Assembly: GCF_006538885.1 (NCBI RefSeq)
Contig: NZ_BJLY01000001.1
Coordinates: 1 to 64,000 of the forward strand
Origin: Gluconobacter roseus NBRC 3990
GTDB lineage: Bacteria; Pseudomonadota; Alphaproteobacteria; Acetobacterales; Acetobacteraceae
Direction of reading: 5' to 3'
Length of the DNA stretch: 64,000 bases
The translations under genes were made by a program, and so were the position numbers. Numbering within the stretch: position 1 is the stretch's first letter; each line of letters opens with the position of its first letter. Below the pieces are notes generated by a model that was not told the origin of the DNA, did no database searches, and was given only the letters and a program-made list of their open reading frames with translations. Positions 28,083 to 37,290 of the stretch are shown here, in pieces.

Positions 28083-28580
28083 CTGTCTAAATCACATTGA
28101 CGAAAGACCTGTTCCAGAGCCTTGTGGCAGCGAGACTGAGGACACTCCTGAAGGAGATGGTGGTCCTAGCATAGCGGTGTTGCGGTCCCGGTCGCATCGC
28201 CAGGCTGCCTTCTCGGAAGCCTTGCGGCCCTTGCCGGATGGAAGAAGCACGAGCAGGATCCCGTGGCTCAGCAGATCCTGTTGGAAACTGTCACTACCAT
28301 AGATCCGATCAGCCAGCATGATATTGGGATTGGGGCGGCAGTTCTCTCAGGGTCCTGTGGCTTTAGTCTGAGACCTGCCCGCCAGTGAGGACAAAGCCGA
28401 GAGGATGTTCCTGACTGTCGCATCAGATATGGATCTGGCTCATAAAGCTGCCGTGTGACCAACCAAAAGTCTTCAGATGCGTCTCCCCGCTTTGTGCCCT
28501 GGCAGCTTTGTGAATGGGCGCGGACCACAGTGCCGTCGATCCTATGCGGCCAGTCATCGGTCAGATCCATATCCACCAGA
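28083..28580 (-). mobile_element. IS5-type relic D (second lineage)
   Basis: On the minus strand two overlapping frames rebuild a transposase core: LTDDWPHRIDGTVVRAHSQ, RGDASEDFWLVTRQLYEPDP, LCPHWRAGLRLKPQDPER, LLADRIYGSDSFQQDLLSHG and the C-terminal GSGTGLSSM, with frameshifts around 28300-28330 and a deletion near the end. Its last bases (GATTTAGAC, minus strand) equal the right terminus of relic G. It is oriented opposite to relics F and G. Confidence 0.8.
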
Positions 28581-28689
28581 ATTTACATTAGGACATCTCA
28601 GGCATCAGATAGGCCATCCATTATCCACATAAAAACATTCATTTCACCCTAACCCTTCTAGCGGTTAGAAGGTATTTTGCACGACTCAT

Positions 28690-28860
28690 ATTCCCGGGGG
28701 GCATTGCGCTAGCGCAGGCCGCTCCGATTAACGGAAATAATGCCATGCAGCACGCGGTGATCATCGACCCGGGAGCGCCTATGGCTCATGGGAAAGAGCG
28801 GCCATAACGCTTTATCTGTTCGTCCGTCAGCCAGTATAGGTCGCTTATTTCAGTCTCCTT
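28690..28860 (-). mobile_element. IS5-type relic E (third lineage), transposase N-terminus
   Basis: The minus strand reads SDLYWLTDEQIKRYG, then in a shifted frame RSRVDDHRVLHGIISVNRSG and LR followed by TAG. These correspond to the N-terminal MSDLxWLTDEQM and RPRVDDRRVLxGIIxVNRNGLRW motifs of a further IS5 subgroup. Only the first 55 or so codons survive, with a frameshift and nonsense mutations. Confidence 0.65.
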
Positions 28861-29740
28861 ATAGAGCCTGCATTAGATTGCCTTACTCAAATCAATAGGC
28901 CCTAAGCTTAGACAAGGGTTTTGGAAACATATCTCCAAAACCCATTTCGCCCCACCAATCTCAAATCATAAAAATCAAGATCCTTCTTCTAAGTGGATAA
29001 AGACGCGCGTCTCGATCTCTGACTCTTTCAATCGGCAATTTATCAATCCATGGAAATTATTAGGTTGACGTTTGGAGAAAAAAAATCTATTATCTATTAT
29101 ATTACGCAATAATTTTAAGTTTCATAAAAGTATAAGTTAAGTATTTTCGAAAATAACACGTTTGGAAGCCACAGATTGAGAAAATTTAGCCAAGTGGAAA
29201 GGTGCTGCTAAATGATCTTCGGTGGACGATATCAGCAATGTTCATATCGAAATTTTTTGAAATAACGTTGCACTTCTTATAAAATAAATTCGAAGTGACA
29301 GGAATTTGAATCTTCACATTAAGTGGTTAAAACACATATATAAAATATTATTTTAAATTCCTATGATTAATATGTTATTTTTTATCAAACAAAAATCCAA
29401 AGTACTATAACGTAGTTAGAACCGAAAAAATGATTCTACCGGCATAAGTAAGACTATCTTATCGCAGATAAGCGCAATAATCGACTCTGCTACCAAACCG
29501 CGCTTGAGAAACTTTGTCATTTTATAGGAGATGATGGACCAAAGTTATGCGACAGTTGTCATCTCCAAGATGGGAATAACCGATTCTAGCGTCTTGTGGA
29601 TAACTTCTGACGTCACCTGAAGAGGTGATGTGCAAGCACAATTAGATATAAGAAAACAGCATCGTCATTCTGCGCGTGCGCGTCCATATCAAAACTATAT
29701 TGGAACGGATAAGAAAATTTTCCTTAGGAAGAAATAAACT
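28861..29740. other. 880-bp AT-rich gene-free region
   Basis: No ORF above about 50 codons with coding character. A+T content is very high between about 29040 and 29400, with repeated AATAT/TTTTATA runs. The last 300 bp are less biased and include the leader of the large exported protein; AGGAAG lies 9 nt before its ATG. I see no IS similarity, tRNA or clear hairpin here. Confidence 0.5.
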
Positions 29741-32002
29741 ATGATAATTAAAAATAAATCCAAATTAAAATTTAATAAATACACAATATCTATTTTAATA
29801 TTTTCTTTTTGCGGAAATAGTTCTTTTTCTCAAGATATTCCTCTTTTCTATAAAACATCTACTGGTTCCATCCAGCCTGTTTCTATAGTTACTGGATTGG
29901 ATAATTCCGGGAAACCTCTTGCTCAAACTTATAAAGGATCCGATGGGCAGTGGCATCCCACTTCCGTGGTTGCTCAGATATGTGGAACACATGAGGATGG
30001 AACGCCTATTGCCTGTCCGTCCTCCGATCAATTGCTTTCCGATGTTTTGACTTCATCAGAAATCAATGTGAAATCAGGAATAGCTGGCCTAGATGCTAAT
30101 GGAAATGTGACCTCTTCGGTAAATACTCAGGGAACTATTTACTCTGGGGCATCTCCTGCAGTGGATCTCAGCGCAATTTCAGCTGGTGCCATTGATGGCC
30201 CGAAAAAACCCTTAGGCGACATGTTGAAACTGGGCCGGGCCAACTTTACGAGCATGGTAGATGGCACATCTATTGTAAGGATAACCGGATCGCACAGACA
30301 GGCAAACCCGGCATCCGAGGATGTATGGACCGATCCCGATGGCGTTGTTATTGGTGGGATGGCAGCGGGGCGTGGTTCCCATGTCGTCATGACCTGTCAG
30401 GATGAAGGCGGGATGAATCTCGCTGCCTGTTTGAGCCTCTGGAACTCCAGTGACAGCTACACAGGAAATCGTCCCGGCCTGAGCCCGACCACAGGAGCGC
30501 AAATCGCGTCCTACAACGCCTTTGACGCTGTCGTGGTCGATAATGGAACGAAAAGCACGACTCCGAAAGTTGTGGCAAGCGCAGCGTTTACCAGCGCGGA
30601 CGGGGTAAAGCATTCCGTGTTTTTCGATAGCGGGAGCGTGTGGATTTCTCCAGTTTTGTCCACCGCCGATCGTGCGAAACTCAAGCAGCATCAGACGATC
30701 ATCAGCAACGTATCTACGCCGGATTACGTCAACCGTCTCGACAGCTACGGCACCTATGCGGTCAACGGGTTTTCGGGAATGCTGAACAACTGGAGCTTCA
30801 GTCTGCCATGCCCTTCGGCGTTTACCGGTACGTCCGTGTGCGACCAACTGGACGTGGATACATGGGTCATTCCAGGTTCTGGCAATGCGGCCACGACCAA
30901 TCCCCAGACCTATGCCACCACAGCGTCAAACCTCGACACCCACTATGATGCCGGTGCAACGAGCCCGGCCATCTATCTCGGCGCTCGTACCAAGCAGTTC
31001 AACCACCTCCTGACCTGCGAGTTGGGAGACTTCGACACTGCGCCGGCTGATGCCGGGTCCGATGCCCAACACTCCCTGATGCGTGAGTGTGAAAACGGGG
31101 AGTATGACGACGAACTGCATACGGCTATTAGTGGAAAATACCATTTCAATGGCCTGACGATCGGAGTTGATAGTCACACCAAGGGTACGCAGTGGGTAGA
31201 TGGTACCGCCCAGACGGATGGCTATAACGCATGGCCGGATAAAACCTCTTGGGGCATCTATCTCGGCGGCCAGCTCCCCAACTTGCTGGAACTGAGTCCC
31301 TTCACATCTGACTTCGTGAAGGCGATCGCTGGCAACACGTTCAACGTGACGAACCCGATCTCTGCTGGCTCGTCGCCGGGTGATACTGCTCTCATGAGCA
31401 GCCTGTTCAAAAATGCAGGCACGTCATCCATGGCACTGAACCAGTGGGAACAATGCGATGCTGCCAGCGGAGCGACGTGCCCGGACCATAATGCTATGTC
31501 CCTTCGCATCGGCCTGCGTGTAGGCGGAACAGTAGGGTCCATGACCGATGGTGCTGCCGGCGCCAACATGGCCTTTAGCGGCGATGGATCGCTTAAGCTT
31601 TGTACGGCATCCGGAACTTGCGCCACGCAGAGCAGCAGCGGGGATTGGGAGTTCAAAGGTGCGATTGTGATGAACAACAACTGGCTGAAAATGGCCGGGC
31701 AGGCCATTCTCATGGCATCGTCTTCTGCGCCGGGCGCTCCGTATATCCTGATCCAAACCAACTCTAAAGGTGAGGTTAATCCCTCATATGGCGGGGGCGC
31801 TTCTGGCGCATATGTCAGCCCCGGCTATCCCTATGCTGATCTGCCGGGAGTAGCTTCAGGGACCAGTACGCCAACAACCGGCGCGCAGCTTTATTGCACT
31901 GACTGCTATTCCAGTAGCAATTCAGCTAAAACAAAGGGCATTCCGGTTTGGTGGAACGGTTCGGTCTGGACCGATGCTCTAGGACAGGAAGTGCAACATT
32001 GA
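29741..32002 (+). CDS. Large exported protein with phage-tail-like C-terminus
   Basis: A 753-residue protein of unknown function. An N-terminal hydrophobic stretch (ISILIFSFCGNSSFSQ) looks like a signal peptide cleaved near residue 31. The bulk is Ser/Thr/Gly/Asp-rich with eight or more scattered Cys, consistent with a beta-rich secreted protein. The last 60 residues (GAQLYCTDCYS..., KGIPVWWNGSVWTDALG) resemble the terminal motif of phage tail/fibre-associated proteins of alphaproteobacteria. Base composition changes sharply inside the gene: the first 100 or so bases are about 80% A+T, while the rest is GC-rich like the core genome. It is bracketed by IS relics in inverted orientation. An adhesin or phage-derived structural protein is possible; neither is shown. 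Confidence 0.7.
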   Translation: MIIKNKSKLKFNKYTISILIFSFCGNSSFSQDIPLFYKTSTGSIQPVSIVTGLDNSGKPLAQTYKGSDGQWHPTSVVAQICGTHEDGTPIACPSSDQLLSDVLTSSEINVKSGIAGLDANGNVTSSVNTQGTIYSGASPAVDLSAISAGAIDGPKKPLGDMLKLGRANFTSMVDGTSIVRITGSHRQANPASEDVWTDPDGVVIGGMAAGRGSHVVMTCQDEGGMNLAACLSLWNSSDSYTGNRPGLSPTTGAQIASYNAFDAVVVDNGTKSTTPKVVASAAFTSADGVKHSVFFDSGSVWISPVLSTADRAKLKQHQTIISNVSTPDYVNRLDSYGTYAVNGFSGMLNNWSFSLPCPSAFTGTSVCDQLDVDTWVIPGSGNAATTNPQTYATTASNLDTHYDAGATSPAIYLGARTKQFNHLLTCELGDFDTAPADAGSDAQHSLMRECENGEYDDELHTAISGKYHFNGLTIGVDSHTKGTQWVDGTAQTDGYNAWPDKTSWGIYLGGQLPNLLELSPFTSDFVKAIAGNTFNVTNPISAGSSPGDTALMSSLFKNAGTSSMALNQWEQCDAASGATCPDHNAMSLRIGLRVGGTVGSMTDGAAGANMAFSGDGSLKLCTASGTCATQSSSGDWEFKGAIVMNNNWLKMAGQAILMASSSAPGAPYILIQTNSKGEVNPSYGGGASGAYVSPGYPYADLPGVASGTSTPTTGAQLYCTDCYSSSNSAKTKGIPVWWNGSVWTDALGQEVQH

Positions 32003-32221
32003 TGTGTTGCGGCCTCTACCGCTGTGCAAACGCGTTCAATTGATACGCTAGAATTTTGGCACAAATGGCAATCAATGATCGATTTGGGTAATTGCAGTTA
32101 GCAGATAATGGTGTTTCACTGCCGCGAGTAAAGAATATATTATTGCATTACTGCTCACATGGCATGAATTTTACTGGCGCTGTTATGATGTATCTGTCCT
32201 CTAAGGATTTCCTTTTGGCAA

Positions 32222-32505
32222 AAGATTTATTGGTTTAGAGCGGGCATGGCCCGAGGCGTTCTGACAGATTAGGAATGGGTAATGGCTGGGTTGCTTCTGC
32301 CATTGGAGCGCGGATGTTAGGTCTCGTTCCGAGGGAGGCAACCCCCCTGTTCTTTAACGGCATGTTGCATGTCTTGCGTATTGGATGTTTTCCGGCAAGG
32401 CATGCATGCCCGATGCGATAGTCAGAGACATTTTCTTAGCTTTGTCTTTACCGATGAGTAGGTCTCAGGCTGTAAAGCTATAGGGCCCTGATAGAACTGC
32501 CGACT
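32222..32505 (+). mobile_element. IS5-type relic F (second lineage), internally deleted
   Basis: About 285 bp that match the two ends of relic G by eye: the start TTGGTTTAGAGCGGGCATGGC, the FFNGMLHVLRIG-coding part, then a jump of about 240 bp to the GCCCGATGCGATAGTCA segment, ending near GATAGAACTGCCGAC. The right terminus is missing. It is the left member of a direct pair (with relic G) that encloses the second glycosyltransferase gene. The stretches 32003-32221 and 32506-32786 hold no other gene. Confidence 0.75.
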
Positions 32506-32786
32506 TTATATCATCGCTTTTCTGGGGCGGTTTTATGCTAAAAAGAAGATTTTATTGGCGTAGGAGAGCCGATATGCAATCGTGGATTTGCTAAGTCTCC
32601 ATCCCAAATTTGAGCTATGCAATAACCTTCTTGCAGATTCAGTATCTTGAATACAAAAAAAAATTTTGAAGGTACGATCTTTATCGAATGAATCAAAGCC
32701 CCTAATTGGTAAAATGCTAGTATTCCTTGCTAAATATATGATAAGCAGGATAGAAATTTTACCAGAGGCAGAAAAGGATTTTATCG

Positions 32787-32954
32787 ATGAGCAGTGATCC
32801 CCATACCCCACTTAGTCCGTCCAATTTAAGTATTGATCAATGGGATAAGGTGCGAGAAGAAAACCAATTAGAATTTAATAATGAGAAAACTTCTCCTGAA
32901 GAAGGGATGCCATGCGAAAGATCTTATCAAAAAAAAAGAATTAACGACAGATAA
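32787..32954 (+). CDS. Probable true 5' end of the glycosyltransferase gene, frameshifted
   Basis: A 55-codon frame starting MSSDPHTPLSPSNLSIDQWD, with AAAAGGA 8 nt before its ATG, runs into an A9 tract at 32929-32937 and stops 15 bases later. Removing one A joins it in frame to the glycosyltransferase body. The alternative ATG of the body (32881) has no ribosome-binding site and its frame is closed upstream by TAG at 32869-32871. So this piece probably encodes the real N-terminus. Confidence 0.6.
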   Translation: MSSDPHTPLSPSNLSIDQWDKVREENQLEFNNEKTSPEEGMPCERSYQKKRINDR

Positions 32955-34068
32955 TTCATTTGAAAAAAGAATTTCTGAAATAAGAGAATTTTTGCCAAAT
33001 TTTCCATCGGCGTATAATCGCTTTAAAGAGACGGGTGCTGACACGGTCGGTTCAGCTTTTGATTTGGCTAATATCCTTCATACCGAAGGAAGTGTTGCAG
33101 AAGCATCAGAGTTTTATCGGTTAGCTTTTGATCTACATGATAAACGTCCTGATCACTATCCTCTGGCGCAATCTCTGTTACAGGCACGTTTGCTTTGTTT
33201 GCTCAAAGCAGGAAAGAAAGTGCCTAAAGAGGAAATCTTAGAACTGGAAAGTCTTTGTATTCCTTATGCCAATTACATCCGCGGGGTCAGCCTTGCTTGG
33301 CAGGAACAAGAACCAGAAGAGGCCCTCAAAACAATAGGTAACGCCTTTGAAGAATTTCATACGGGAGAAGAAATAGATTCTATTTATTTTGAAATAGCTA
33401 GCAACTTTTTTGGGAGAAAGGTTGGAGAAAATTTAAATAATAACCAGATACCATATAAACTTTATATGTATTGGGATAATAATCCTCCAAATGAAATTTT
33501 GTCAAATTTTGAGTATCATTCTACCCTTGCGGGGCTGCCTGTAAAGGTTTTTGATCGAGAAGAAGCATCTGAGTGGCTCTATCAAAATTATGGTATAGAA
33601 GCACGGGAGTTGTTTTTAAACGCTCGTCATCCTGCCGAAGCTGCAGATTTTCTTCGTGTTCACATTATCAATCGTCTTGGTGGATGGTGGCTAGATGCTG
33701 ATTTGAAATTAAAAGATGAAAATACGCTAAAATTTATGAAAGCATTCCAGGGGTCTGGATGCTATTTTACCACTAAAAACAATGTCATACACAATGATTT
33801 CTTTGGTTCCACGTCAAACAATCTAATATTAAATGATTGCCTGCTGTCTCTTTATAGGAATAGCTACCTTCATAAGGGATTATTTATTGCGTATAAAACA
33901 GGCCCCGGGGTATTTAATCGAGCATTCAGTAGATTGTATCATAACTTTTTATATAATGGATTAGTTCCTCCATCAACTCAAATCCATAAGCAAGATTCAT
34001 TTAATACTTATATTGAAGAATTTGATACACCTTATAAGCATACTAATCCGCACTGGCAAAATGCCTAG
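32881..34068 (+). CDS. GT32-type (DXD) glycosyltransferase with TPR-like N-terminus
   Basis: A 395-residue open frame. Residues 40-170 look like helical TPR-type repeats (AFDLANILHTEGSVAEASEFYRLA is representative in character). The catalytic part (about 195-395) contains YKLYMYWDNNPPNEI and the hallmark HPAEAADFLRVHIINRLGG followed by WWLDADLKLK. The DAD motif binds the metal-nucleotide sugar in the Gly_transf_sug/GT32 group (OCH1-like). AT-rich relative to the core genome and flanked by directly repeated IS relics F and G. The first 20 or so codons are doubtful: the real gene probably starts at 32787 and crosses an A9 tract by slippage, or is a frameshift mutant. Confidence 0.75.
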   Translation: MRKLLLKKGCHAKDLIKKKELTTDNSFEKRISEIREFLPNFPSAYNRFKETGADTVGSAFDLANILHTEGSVAEASEFYRLAFDLHDKRPDHYPLAQSLLQARLLCLLKAGKKVPKEEILELESLCIPYANYIRGVSLAWQEQEPEEALKTIGNAFEEFHTGEEIDSIYFEIASNFFGRKVGENLNNNQIPYKLYMYWDNNPPNEILSNFEYHSTLAGLPVKVFDREEASEWLYQNYGIEARELFLNARHPAEAADFLRVHIINRLGGWWLDADLKLKDENTLKFMKAFQGSGCYFTTKNNVIHNDFFGSTSNNLILNDCLLSLYRNSYLHKGLFIAYKTGPGVFNRAFSRLYHNFLYNGLVPPSTQIHKQDSFNTYIEEFDTPYKHTNPHWQNA

Positions 34069-34089
34069 ACCATATTGGCAAAAGACTTA

Positions 34090-34672
34090 CTGGTCTGGAG
34101 CGGGCATGGCGCCAAGGCGCTCTGACGGATTAGAAATGGGCAATGATTGGGTTGCTTCTGCCGTTTGAGCGCGGATGTTAAGCCTCGTTTCGAGGGAGAT
34201 AACCGCTTGTTCTTTAACGGCATGCTGCATGTCCTGCGCATTGGATGCTTTCCGGCGGGACATGCATGAGCATTACGGGAAGTGAAACGCGTGTATGCCC
34301 GGTTTCGCCGTTGGGCCGAACGGAGTGTCTAGGATGCCCTGCTGCAAATTCCGGTGGGTCTGGATCTGACCGGTGACTGGCCGCATAGGATCGACAGCAC
34401 TGTGGTCCGCGCCCCTTCACAGATCTGCCGGGGCAAAAGCAAGGGGGACGCAACTTAAGACTTTTGGTTGGTCACACGGCAGCTTTACGCGCAAGATCCA
34501 TGCCTGATGCGACAGTCAAGAACATCCTCTCGGCTTTGTCCTCACCGGCGGGCAGGTCTCAGACTGTAAGACCACAGGGCCTTGATAGAACTGCCGCCCC
34601 CTTCGGGAGCGTCGTCAGTCCCGCCGCCACAAGGCTTTGGAATAGGTCTTTCGTCAATGTGATTTAGACCAG
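34090..34672 (+). mobile_element. IS5-type relic G (second lineage)
   Basis: About 583 bp with short terminal inverted repeats (CTGGTCTGGA at 34090-34099, and TTTAGACCAG at 34663-34672). It codes in broken frames for FFNGMLHVLRIG, YARFRRWAERSV followed by a stop, LTGDWPHRIDSTVVRAPSQ, DFWLVTRQLYAQDPCLMRQ and a C-terminal GFGIGLSSM. The catalytic middle part between LCPHRRAGLRL and the C-terminus is deleted. It is non-functional and in direct orientation to relic F. The tail 34673-34987 contains a hairpin but no gene. Confidence 0.82.
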
Positions 34673-34769
34673 CAGGAGCTTGAACATCGGCACCGCATCA
34701 AACGATAAGCAACCGCTTTGATCCCTGTCCAAACAGGATGGAATCTTTTCCAGTAAGGCTCGAAACTAT

Positions 34770-34788
34770 AAGGGTTTTAAAAACCCTT
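34770..34788. terminator. short AT-rich palindrome
   Basis: AAGGGTTTT and AAAACCCTT pair as a 9-bp stem around a single A, about 100 bp past relic G and 200 bp before the kinase gene. It could terminate read-through from the island in either direction; the tiny loop makes it an imperfect terminator. Confidence 0.4.
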
Positions 34789-34987
34789 CAGCTGCAAATC
34801 ATATCCAGATCGATACAAGAGGGACAGGACATGATATCGGTAAGACAGGCGTCATGAACCGCTGTGAGAAAGATCCTGTTTTAAGGCTCATTCCCACCAG
34901 AGGTCGATAACCGGCTGCGCTCTTGGTGCAGTTCATGTCACGTTGATTGTCGTGTCCGACCTTGCTGCCCCTAACGAAACATTTCCC

Positions 34988-36004
34988 ATGCCCGCTTCGC
35001 TCCAGAACATACAGTCCCTCCCTCTCTCCCACGGGGTGCCTGTGCCTCAGACTGTGCCCTGTATCGCGGCCATAGATGGGGGAGGAACCAAGACGCTTCT
35101 GGTCGTGCTCGGTCAGGATGGAACGCTGGGTCCTGTGGTTCGGGCCGCGGGTTCCAATCCGTTTGACCAGAGCGACTGGCAGTCTGTTTTGCACGGACTG
35201 CTCGCGCAGATCCCCGACACAGCGGCGGCGCTTTCGCTTGGGATTGCTGGCTATGGCGAAAGCCGCATTCATGGTCGCAGGCAGGCGGAGCTTGTCGCGG
35301 CAGCGTTTCCGCAGCCTTTCAGCTTTACCGGTGACGTTGAAATGGCGTGTACCGGGGCATTTGGCGGACAGGCGGGGGTTCTTCTGCTCTCCGGCACGGG
35401 TTCGGTCGCCTGGGCAACGGATGGCAAGGGCAACCAGATCAAGGTCGGAGGCTGGGGTGGCCTGTTCGGAGACGAAGGAAGCGCGTTCTGGATCGGGCGT
35501 CAGGCACTGTCCTTGCTGACCATGCTGCTGGATGGACGCAATCAGGAAGATCAGGCTTTTCTCGCCCCGTTTGCAGGCGCCATGGGGCTGCCGCTCGACA
35601 CAGAACCCTGCGGGACGGCGCTGCTGGAATGGTATGGCGCGCTCGAGCATCCTCGGGCCAGTGTTGCGGCGCTGACCCGGATCGTTTCGGATCTGGCCGA
35701 ACAGGGGCTTGAGCCAGCCAGACGTCTGATGCATCAGGCTGCCGACCATCTCTCCGAGCACATTGCTGCCGCACAGCGCCGCTTTCCCGAAACGCGCCTG
35801 CCATGGAGCTATGCGGGTGGAACTTTCCAGAGCCGCTTCCTTCGGGAAGCCATCGCGGCCCGGCATGGCGCCCCGGTTGAGCCACGCCTTCCTCCGGTTG
35901 GAGGCGGACTGCTCAGTGCCGCGCGACTGGCTGGATGGAATCCGGATGATTCCTGGATCAGCCGGACAGCGGCAATTCTGCGCGATGCGGGTCTGACGTC
36001 GTGA
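34988..36004 (+). CDS. BadF/BadG-type kinase, probable N-acetylglucosamine kinase
   Basis: A 338-residue ASKHA-fold sugar kinase of the BadF/BadG/BcrA/BcrD group. The phosphate-1 motif IDGGGTKTLLVV lies near residue 30, the phosphate-2 region LLLSGTGSVAWA near 135, then GGWGGLFGDEGSAFWIG, and the adenosine-side motif PVGGGLLSAARLAG near the end. These features fit the N-acetylglucosamine/glucosamine kinase branch. I take the ATG at 34988; an upstream TTG at 34943 adds 15 residues, and neither start has a clear Shine-Dalgarno. The stop overlaps the GTG of the sugar transporter by 4 nt, so the kinase probably phosphorylates what that transporter imports. No NagA or NagB genes are in the window. 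Confidence 0.85.
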   Translation: MPASLQNIQSLPLSHGVPVPQTVPCIAAIDGGGTKTLLVVLGQDGTLGPVVRAAGSNPFDQSDWQSVLHGLLAQIPDTAAALSLGIAGYGESRIHGRRQAELVAAAFPQPFSFTGDVEMACTGAFGGQAGVLLLSGTGSVAWATDGKGNQIKVGGWGGLFGDEGSAFWIGRQALSLLTMLLDGRNQEDQAFLAPFAGAMGLPLDTEPCGTALLEWYGALEHPRASVAALTRIVSDLAEQGLEPARRLMHQAADHLSEHIAAAQRRFPETRLPWSYAGGTFQSRFLREAIAARHGAPVEPRLPPVGGGLLSAARLAGWNPDDSWISRTAAILRDAGLTS

Positions 36005-37290
36005 CGGGCTCTGTTCGGCCTGATGAAGGCCTGACCGGACGTTACGGACTGGCACCGCTGGGTGTTGCAGCAGCGATTTTCTTCATCATGGGCTTTGTGA
36101 CCTGGATGAACGGCCCGCTGATTTCCTTCGTCCGCGTTGCGTTCGATCTCAGCGATACGAGCGCCTTCCTTGTCCCGATGGTGTTCTATTTCTCGTATTT
36201 CCTGTTCTCGCTTCCGGCGTCTTTTCTGGCCCGGAAGCTTGGCCTGCGGACCGAACTGTCCGTATCGCTTCTTCTCTGCGCGGCAGGCGTGGCACTCTTC
36301 GGACAGTTCATTGCCATGCGCCTTTACGGAGGTGCGCTGACCGGTCTTCTGGTCATGGGGGCGGGTCTGTCGCTGATGCAGGTCGTCATCAATCCGCTGG
36401 TCAGTCTGCTTGGCCCGTCCGAACGCGCCTCCCAGCGCATTGCCATCATGGGGGTGTGCAACAAATGCGCGGGGATCCTCGCGCCAATTGTGCTCGCAAC
36501 ACTGGTCATGGGCGATATCGGCAGCATCTCGCAACGCGCGCAGGAGACGATCGACCCTGTGGCGCGCAATGCTCTTCTGACCGGTTTCGTCCACGCCATT
36601 TACGCTCCCTACATGACAATGGCGGTCGTCCTGCTGATAACGGCAATCGGCGTGGCAGTCTGTCCACTGCCCGACCTGCAGGCGCCCCCGATTCCCGGAC
36701 CGCTGGAAAGCAGCAAACGCATTTTCCGGCCGCATCTGGTCGCCGGCATTGCCGTGATGTTCCTGTATGTCGGAATTGAAGTTATGGCCGGGGATGCCAT
36801 CGGAACTTACGGACAGGGCTTCGGCCTGCCCCTCAGCCAGACCCGCTTTTTCACGTCTCTGACCCTGGCGGCCATGCTGGGGGGATATGTGACCGGATTT
36901 TTGATTGTACCCCGGTTCGTGACGCAGGAGCGGCTCATGGAACTGGCCTGCATGATGGGAGGACTGCTCACCACCGCAGCATTTTTGACGCACGGTTATG
37001 TCTCCGTACTCTGCGTCGCCCTTCTGGGGGCCGCCAATGCCATGCTGATGCCTACGATCTTTCCGATCGCCATCCGGGGCGCGGGCCTGTGGACTCCCCT
37101 GGCATCTGCTTTACTTGTGATGGCGTATAGCGGCGGCGCAATCATTCCGCAGATCTATGTCGCCCTGAAACCCGTCTTCGGCTTTCAGGCCATGTTTGCC
37201 CTGCTTGTTCTGCCATCCTATCTTGCCCTTCTGCTTTATGCCCGACGCTATGGCCAGACAGGTCGTTTGCCCCTGGATCAGGAGCCATGA
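36001..37290 (+). CDS. FucP/NagP-type MFS sugar transporter
   Basis: A 429-residue major facilitator with 12 membrane segments, of the fucose/glucose-galactose:H+ symporter type. Typical pieces include IMGFVTWMNGPLISFVR in TM1, QVVINPLVSLLG in TM4 and NAMLMPTIFPIAIRG in TM10. In many bacteria this type imports N-acetylglucosamine (NagP), glucose, galactose or fucose. Its GTG start overlaps the kinase stop (GTGA) and its stop overlaps the next ATG (ATGA), so the three genes form a tightly coupled operon. With the kinase it suggests uptake and phosphorylation of a hexosamine or hexose. Confidence 0.88.
   Translation: MTGSVRPDEGLTGRYGLAPLGVAAAIFFIMGFVTWMNGPLISFVRVAFDLSDTSAFLVPMVFYFSYFLFSLPASFLARKLGLRTELSVSLLLCAAGVALFGQFIAMRLYGGALTGLLVMGAGLSLMQVVINPLVSLLGPSERASQRIAIMGVCNKCAGILAPIVLATLVMGDIGSISQRAQETIDPVARNALLTGFVHAIYAPYMTMAVVLLITAIGVAVCPLPDLQAPPIPGPLESSKRIFRPHLVAGIAVMFLYVGIEVMAGDAIGTYGQGFGLPLSQTRFFTSLTLAAMLGGYVTGFLIVPRFVTQERLMELACMMGGLLTTAAFLTHGYVSVLCVALLGAANAMLMPTIFPIAIRGAGLWTPLASALLVMAYSGGAIIPQIYVALKPVFGFQAMFALLVLPSYLALLLYARRYGQTGRLPLDQEP

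Noticed and set aside
28861-29740. CRISPR array or tandem repeats in the AT-rich spacer
   Set aside because: No regularly spaced direct repeats of 20-40 bp could be found by reading; the repetition is only low-complexity A/T runs.
32222-34672. A functional composite transposon around the glycosyltransferase
   Set aside because: Both flanking IS copies have lost transposase function and relic F lacks its right end, so at best it is a relic.
34799-36055. 418-codon open frame opposite the sugar kinase
   Set aside because: Antisense shadow; the kinase frame carries clear phosphate-binding motifs, while this one has none.
35809-36993. 394-codon open frame opposite the sugar transporter
   Set aside because: Antisense shadow of the transporter, rich in His, Gln and Arg.
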